This document shows, piece by piece, positions 7,815 to 10,651 of a stretch of DNA of 10,651 nucleotides. Source of the DNA: Spirogloea muscicola (lineage: Eukaryota; Streptophyta; Zygnematophyceae; Spirogloeales; Spirogloeaceae); assembly GCA_009602725.1 (NCBI GenBank), contig WELB01000036.1, positions 317,316 to 327,966 on the forward strand, given 5' to 3'. Under the pieces are notes generated by a model. It ran no database searches and was not told where the DNA came from. It saw nothing but the letters and a program-made list of their open reading frames with translations. Position numbers and translations under genes: made by a program. How positions within the stretch are numbered: position 1 is the stretch's first letter; the number at the start of each line of letters is the position of its first letter.

Positions 7815-7960
7815 GCCCGAGGGACGGCGGGGCGGCGGGGAGGGCGACGGCGGCGGCGGNCTGCAGCCGGGTCGCTGGCGCAAGTGTATCGCATGCGCCG
7901 GAGGGAGCGGGGCTTGGGGATCTGCACTGGCCGACTGCGTATCCCAGCACCCCTGCCCTT
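7815..7960 (-). promoter_or_regulatory. GGC-rich 5' leader of the PLAC8 gene, containing an ambiguous base
   Basis: GGC/GGG-rich sequence (7825-7859) with an n at 7860 sits immediately upstream of the PLAC8 start. It is open in frame with the gene back to an ATG at 7883. The ambiguous base is probably a sequencing or assembly failure in the GC repeat, so the exact length of this leader cannot be trusted. Confidence 0.4.
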
Positions 7961-7965
7961 CTGCT

Positions 7966-7990
7966 GTGGGCTGGCCTTTTCACAGGGGAC
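7966..7990 (+). repeat. Hairpin-repeat family, short forward copy
   Basis: GTGGGCTGGCCTTTTCACAG followed by GGGACCC is a core-only copy of the family. Confidence 0.4.
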
Positions 7991-8053
7991 CCACTTCCAG
8001 GACCCTAGCCTCTCTGATTTGCGGCTGCTTAGCAGGGGTTACTGAGTAATTTG

Positions 8054-8370
8054 TAGCTGCTTTCTTTCTTTGTGTGCTTTGGTTTCTTAGCGCTTCCTCT
8101 GGCTTCCTCTGGCCCCCTTCTCGTTCTTTGTTCATTCTTTTTTGGGCTGGCTTGTCCAGCCCCTATCCTCAATGGGCGAGCCCTTTCTTCCTTTTCACAG
8201 CGCCCGCCCCTCGCAGCTGCTTTGTTTCTTTGTGTGCTTCTTGTTTTTCTTTGCTTAGCGCTTCCCCTGGCCCCCTTCTCGTGCTCTGTTCATTCTTTTT
8301 TGGGCTGGCTTTTCCAGCCCCTATCCTCAATTGGGCGAGCACTTTCTTCTTGTGGAAGAGCTTTCTCCGC
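8054..8370 (+). repeat. Tandem duplication of about 160 bp, two units each carrying the hairpin repeat
   Basis: Unit 1 starts near 8054 (AGCTGCTTTCTTTCTTTGTG) and unit 2 near 8214 (AGCTGCTTTGTTTCTTTGTG). Both continue through TTAGCGCTTCC, CTGGCCCCCTTCTCGT, TTCATTCTTTTTTGGGCTGG (8131 and 8289), CCAGCCCCTATCCTCAAT and GGGCGAGC. The offset is 160 bases at the start and 158 later. Unit 1 contains an additional repeated CTGGCTTCCT. The core GGGCTGGCTTTTCCAGCCC in unit 2 can form a perfect 7-bp stem with a 5-base loop. Confidence 0.85.
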
Positions 8371-8779
8371 AGGCCCGCAGGAGCGGCGGCTGCGGGGACG
8401 ATAGGTGGGGGAGATTGGGAGCGGCTACTGCTAATTGATCTGGGGCGGCTGTGATGACGAGTGCCACAGAGGAAACGTCGGAGGGATGAAATGACGCGGG
8501 GAGGGGGCGGGTTCGAAGGCGGCACAGGCGCACGAGCAGGGAGAGAGGGTAGGGACCGGTGACTTGCGCTGACCGGCCGGCGGGGAGGGAGGACCCCTCG
8601 GTTTTGCCGTCCTCGGCGTGGGAGGGAAGCAGCGCGGAAGCTTCGGACCGTGCGCGTTGACCGTCGCGCGTGGGCCCGCGTTTCCACCCGCCACATGGCG
8701 GCCTGTGGTGGCCGCGGGGCTGCCTTCCAAGAGAAAGAAGCAAGTCCGCTTCCAAGAAACGGCTTCTTCGAGAGAGAAG
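8371..8779. other. GC-rich stretch without a supported gene
   Basis: This stretch is very GC-rich with CpG-dense blocks (8370-8400, 8490-8600, 8660-8730). Long open frames on the - strand (8828-8169 and 8818-8327) are dominated by Arg, Pro and Ser and run through the tandem duplication, which is typical of open frames by composition. It may be a promoter or CpG-like region. No gene can be supported. Confidence 0.4.
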
Positions 8780-9930
8780 GCGCGCGGGGCGCATGAATTG
8801 AAAGGGAGGCCAATTCAAGCCAATACATTATTCAGGCAGAGTCGAGTGCAGACTAAACAATGCTACATAATACGGAGACCTAATCTAAGGTACCTAAGAT
8901 GACATTAGTATCCACGGGTGAGCACAAACAAATCTGACAAGCTAACTTGGGGAGCTGGAGCGCTGCCACGAAAGCCGGAGGCCTGACTTCGAGAGAGAAT
9001 GGCAGCGGCGCGTGGTGCTGGTGGCCAGATCAAGTCAGTACGGCGAAAGCTAGGAAATAGCTTGGTGCCAAGGATGGGGCTACACAAGGCGAAGCCCTAT
9101 GCTGAACGGGGGCCAAGATAAGCAACAGCACAAAGCGGGGGGGCTTAAGGGGGACTCCAGTACCCACGAGTGAGCACACATACATCCGACAGGCTACCGT
9201 GGGGAGTCAGATCACCGCAATCGAAGCCAGCGGCTTGGCTTAGAGCGCGCCCAGCACGCTGATGATTAACCAAAGCTCGGGAGCGTTATAGCAAAGCCAG
9301 ATTCTGCGATATGCAAGTAACGCCTGCGGAGTGCTATGGTCACTCAGACTGCCCCCCTGACAACGAGCGCAAGGTGGCCATGAGATCCAGGATGCAAAGC
9401 GGAGCCAGCAAAGCACACAGACAATATGCAAGAGCGGGGCTGCACATAGTGAAGAGCGGCTAGGCTATGAGGGGCCAGTTGTAACGGGCAGAGGATAAAG
9501 GGGAGGGGGCAGGGTCTCCATCAAAGGGTCCCCAGCATGCGCTGGAGGGTCCTGTTTCGACCTGCAGAGAAGATCCTGGTGCGTATAAATTGGAAGGAAG
9601 GCCAAGCTCGGCCGATACTTTTGTGCATGCATGAGCAAGAAGGGGGAAGCGTGTGGTGCGCATTGTTTGAAACGGAGCCCTAGCCGAGCCAGCAACGTAC
9701 TCAGGCAAAACCTAGTGCAATGAATGGGCTACACAAAGCAAAGCCCTAGGCTCTAAGATGGGTTAGGAAACAGGGCAAAATGTCAGCGGAAGCAAGACTC
9801 AAGTACCCACGAGTGAGCATATCAATCCGACAGCCTGAAGTGGGAGCCGGAGCACCGTTTCAGGTGATGCGAAAGAGTGGGGATGCGCACACCAGTCCTA
9901 GGCTAAGAAAGTCAACAGCGCTTCCGAATT
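8780..9930 (+). repeat. Degenerate repeat array of alternating blocks A and B
   Basis: Block A (CCACGAGTGAGCA, usually preceded by GACTC and followed by ATCCGACAGGCTA and GGGAG) occurs at 8912, 9164 and 9807. Block B (GGGCTACACAAAGCAAAGCC then CTAGGCT) occurs at 9077, 9437 and 9727, and weakly at 8858 and 9882. A third recurring segment (GAATTGAAAGGGAGGCCAA and related) occurs near 8793, 9585 and 9660. Unit lengths vary (A-to-B distance about 75-270), so this is a diverged array rather than a simple satellite. No open frame with protein features lies inside it. Confidence 0.6.
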
Positions 9931-9936
9931 GACTGG

Positions 9937-9975
9937 TGGCTGTGAGAGGCCAGCCCAAAGGAATGGATAAGGCCG
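9937..9975 (-). repeat. Hairpin-repeat family, reverse copy
   Basis: GGCTGTGAGAGGCCAGCCC followed by AAAGGAATGGATAAGG is a near-consensus reverse copy, almost identical to the one at 10194. Confidence 0.75.
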
Positions 9976-10084
9976 GGAGTGGCCGGATGGCTCAAAAAGC
10001 AAGATACTAAACTGATAAGAAAGGGACTGGTCCCCGCCCCTCCGGCAAATGAGGGGGACCACGATCAACTCAATCAAGACCTTG

Positions 10085-10130
10085 CGGGCTGGCTGTTCAC
10101 AGCCCTCGCCCCTTTCGGAAGAGCCATTCT
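10085..10130 (+). repeat. Hairpin-repeat family, forward copy within a 62-codon open frame
   Basis: GGGCTGGCTGTTCACAGCCC then TCGCCCCTTTCGGAAGAGC is the best-preserved long form. It lies inside a frame open from 9979 to a stop at 10165 that has no ATG start. The frame reads AGWLFTALAPFGRAILLQQE across the repeat. With the reverse copy at 9937 it forms a second, less perfect inverted pair. Confidence 0.7.
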
Positions 10131-10193
10131 CCTTCAACAAGAGAAGCAGCTCTTCCAGAGGAGGTGAGGGCTGTAGATGAAAATGGACAGCAG

Positions 10194-10232
10194 TGGCTGT
10201 GAGAAGCCAGCCCAAAGGAATGGACAAGGTCA
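10194..10232 (-). repeat. Hairpin-repeat family, reverse copy next to the LINE remnant
   Basis: GGCTGTGAGAAGCCAGCCC followed by AAAGGAATGGACAAGGT is a near-consensus copy. It ends about ten bases before the open frame of the retrotransposon remnant begins. Confidence 0.75.
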
Positions 10233-10240
10233 AAAGCTAG

Positions 10241-10651
10241 CCGACAGCCCTCCACCCACTCAGATGCCTAGCGGGGGGGGCCCGCATCCTCGTTGATGTG
10301 GTCATAGAGACGCTTTCAAGCACACCAGCCCGTCCCCTTAGCCTCGGACCCCCGACCTGCGGGTCCCAGGCCCGCTACACTGCGCTTGTGGACAAAGCGG
10401 CCTATGACCAGGTGGTGGAGCTCCTTCCGCTGTGAAGGTAGCCGAACGGAAGAAGCTGCACAAGTACAAGGACCACCCGGCGGGTGATACCTTTTACCCC
10501 CTGGCCATGGACATCCATGGGTGTTACGGGGGTCGGTGGTCCTCGTTACTTTCGCTGCTGGCCTCTCAAGCTGACCAGCGGCGCCGGGAGCAGGGTGCTG
10601 CCCTTCCCGGTGGCTCGGTGCCTTTGGGTCTGGTGTCCTGCTACCGTATGC
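10241..10651 (+). mobile_element. Non-LTR retrotransposon (LINE) ORF2 C-terminal fragment, frameshifted, runs off the window
   Basis: Frame a (10241-10432, ended by TGA at 10433) reads ARILVDVVIETLSS, then GPPTCGSQARYTALVDKAAY and DQVVELLP. Frame b, shifted by one, is open from about 10432 to the window end and reads VKVAERKKLHKYKDHPAG, DTFYPLAMDIHGCYGGRWSS and LLSLLASQADQRRREQG. The order (a DVxVxxxL strand, an Ala/Lys helix, AExKKxxKY, then FxPLAMxxxG and a GxxxxxLL helix) is that of the region after the reverse transcriptase domain in many LINE polyproteins, where the host-gene annotation is usually reverse transcriptase. The two frames join only with a frameshift near 10431, so the copy is probably dead. 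The reverse transcriptase itself is not seen, and the assignment rests on pattern recall rather than a search. Confidence 0.55.

Noticed and set aside
7585-8049. + strand open frames across 7585-8049
   Set aside because: They are opposite-strand shadows of PLAC8 exon 1 and its GGC-rich leader; the PLAC8 Cys motifs fix the coding strand as -.
8505-8525. GGTTCGA-like string suggesting a tRNA T-loop
   Set aside because: No acceptor stem, D-arm or anticodon arm can be placed around it.
8169-8828. 219-codon open frame on the - strand
   Set aside because: Arg/Pro/Ser-rich from GC-rich sequence, and it reads straight through both units of a tandem duplication; other frames in the same place are equally open.

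Overview
The window looks like nuclear DNA of a photosynthetic eukaryote, most likely a green alga (chlorophyte). The genes are split by short GT-AG introns (about 110-370 bp). One gene encodes a chlorophyll-binding-motif protein with a plastid-transit-like N-terminus. Coding starts are GC-rich and lie beside GGC-rich leaders. TGTAA, the usual chlorophyte polyadenylation signal, lies downstream of two of the genes. No bacterial operon structure, tRNA, rRNA or CRISPR array was seen. The species cannot be named from sequence alone.

Layout. (1) 2-1531, + strand: the 5'-truncated remainder of a peptidase family S51 (peptidase E / alpha-aspartyl dipeptidase) gene in three exons. (2) 1532-2469: convergent intergenic and 3'UTR sequence. 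(3) 3398-2470, - strand: a two-exon gene for a 223-residue, two-helix light-harvesting-like protein of the SEP/ELIP type, with a GC-rich GCC-repeat leader and promoter region at 3399-3790. (4) 3791-6440: mostly unassigned sequence with several copies of a short hairpin-forming repeat, one foldback pair, a conspicuous but unidentified open frame (4660-4941) and a small ORF behind a TATA-like box (5674-5826). (5) 7814-6441, - strand: a complete five-exon gene for a 166-residue PLAC8-family cysteine-rich protein, with all exon joins in frame. Two of its introns carry copies of the dispersed repeats. (6) 7815-8780: GGC-rich leader containing the single ambiguous base (7860), a tandem duplication of about 160 bp, and a GC-rich stretch. 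(7) 8780-9930: a degenerate array of two alternating short sequence blocks. (8) 9938-10235: three more hairpin-repeat copies. (9) 10241-10651: the C-terminal part of a non-LTR retrotransposon (LINE) ORF, broken by a frameshift and running off the window.

The three protein genes do not form an obvious pathway: a cytosolic or plastid dipeptidase-like enzyme, a thylakoid photoprotection-type protein and a small membrane Cys-rich protein. The least explained content is the repeat system. At least 13 copies of one repeat of about 40-75 bp, in both orientations, share a GGGCTGG...CAGCCC hairpin. Most of them, read in one frame, keep a peptide resembling AGWLxTALAPxGRA. The peptidase gene is also unusual because residues around its active site differ from those of the family.
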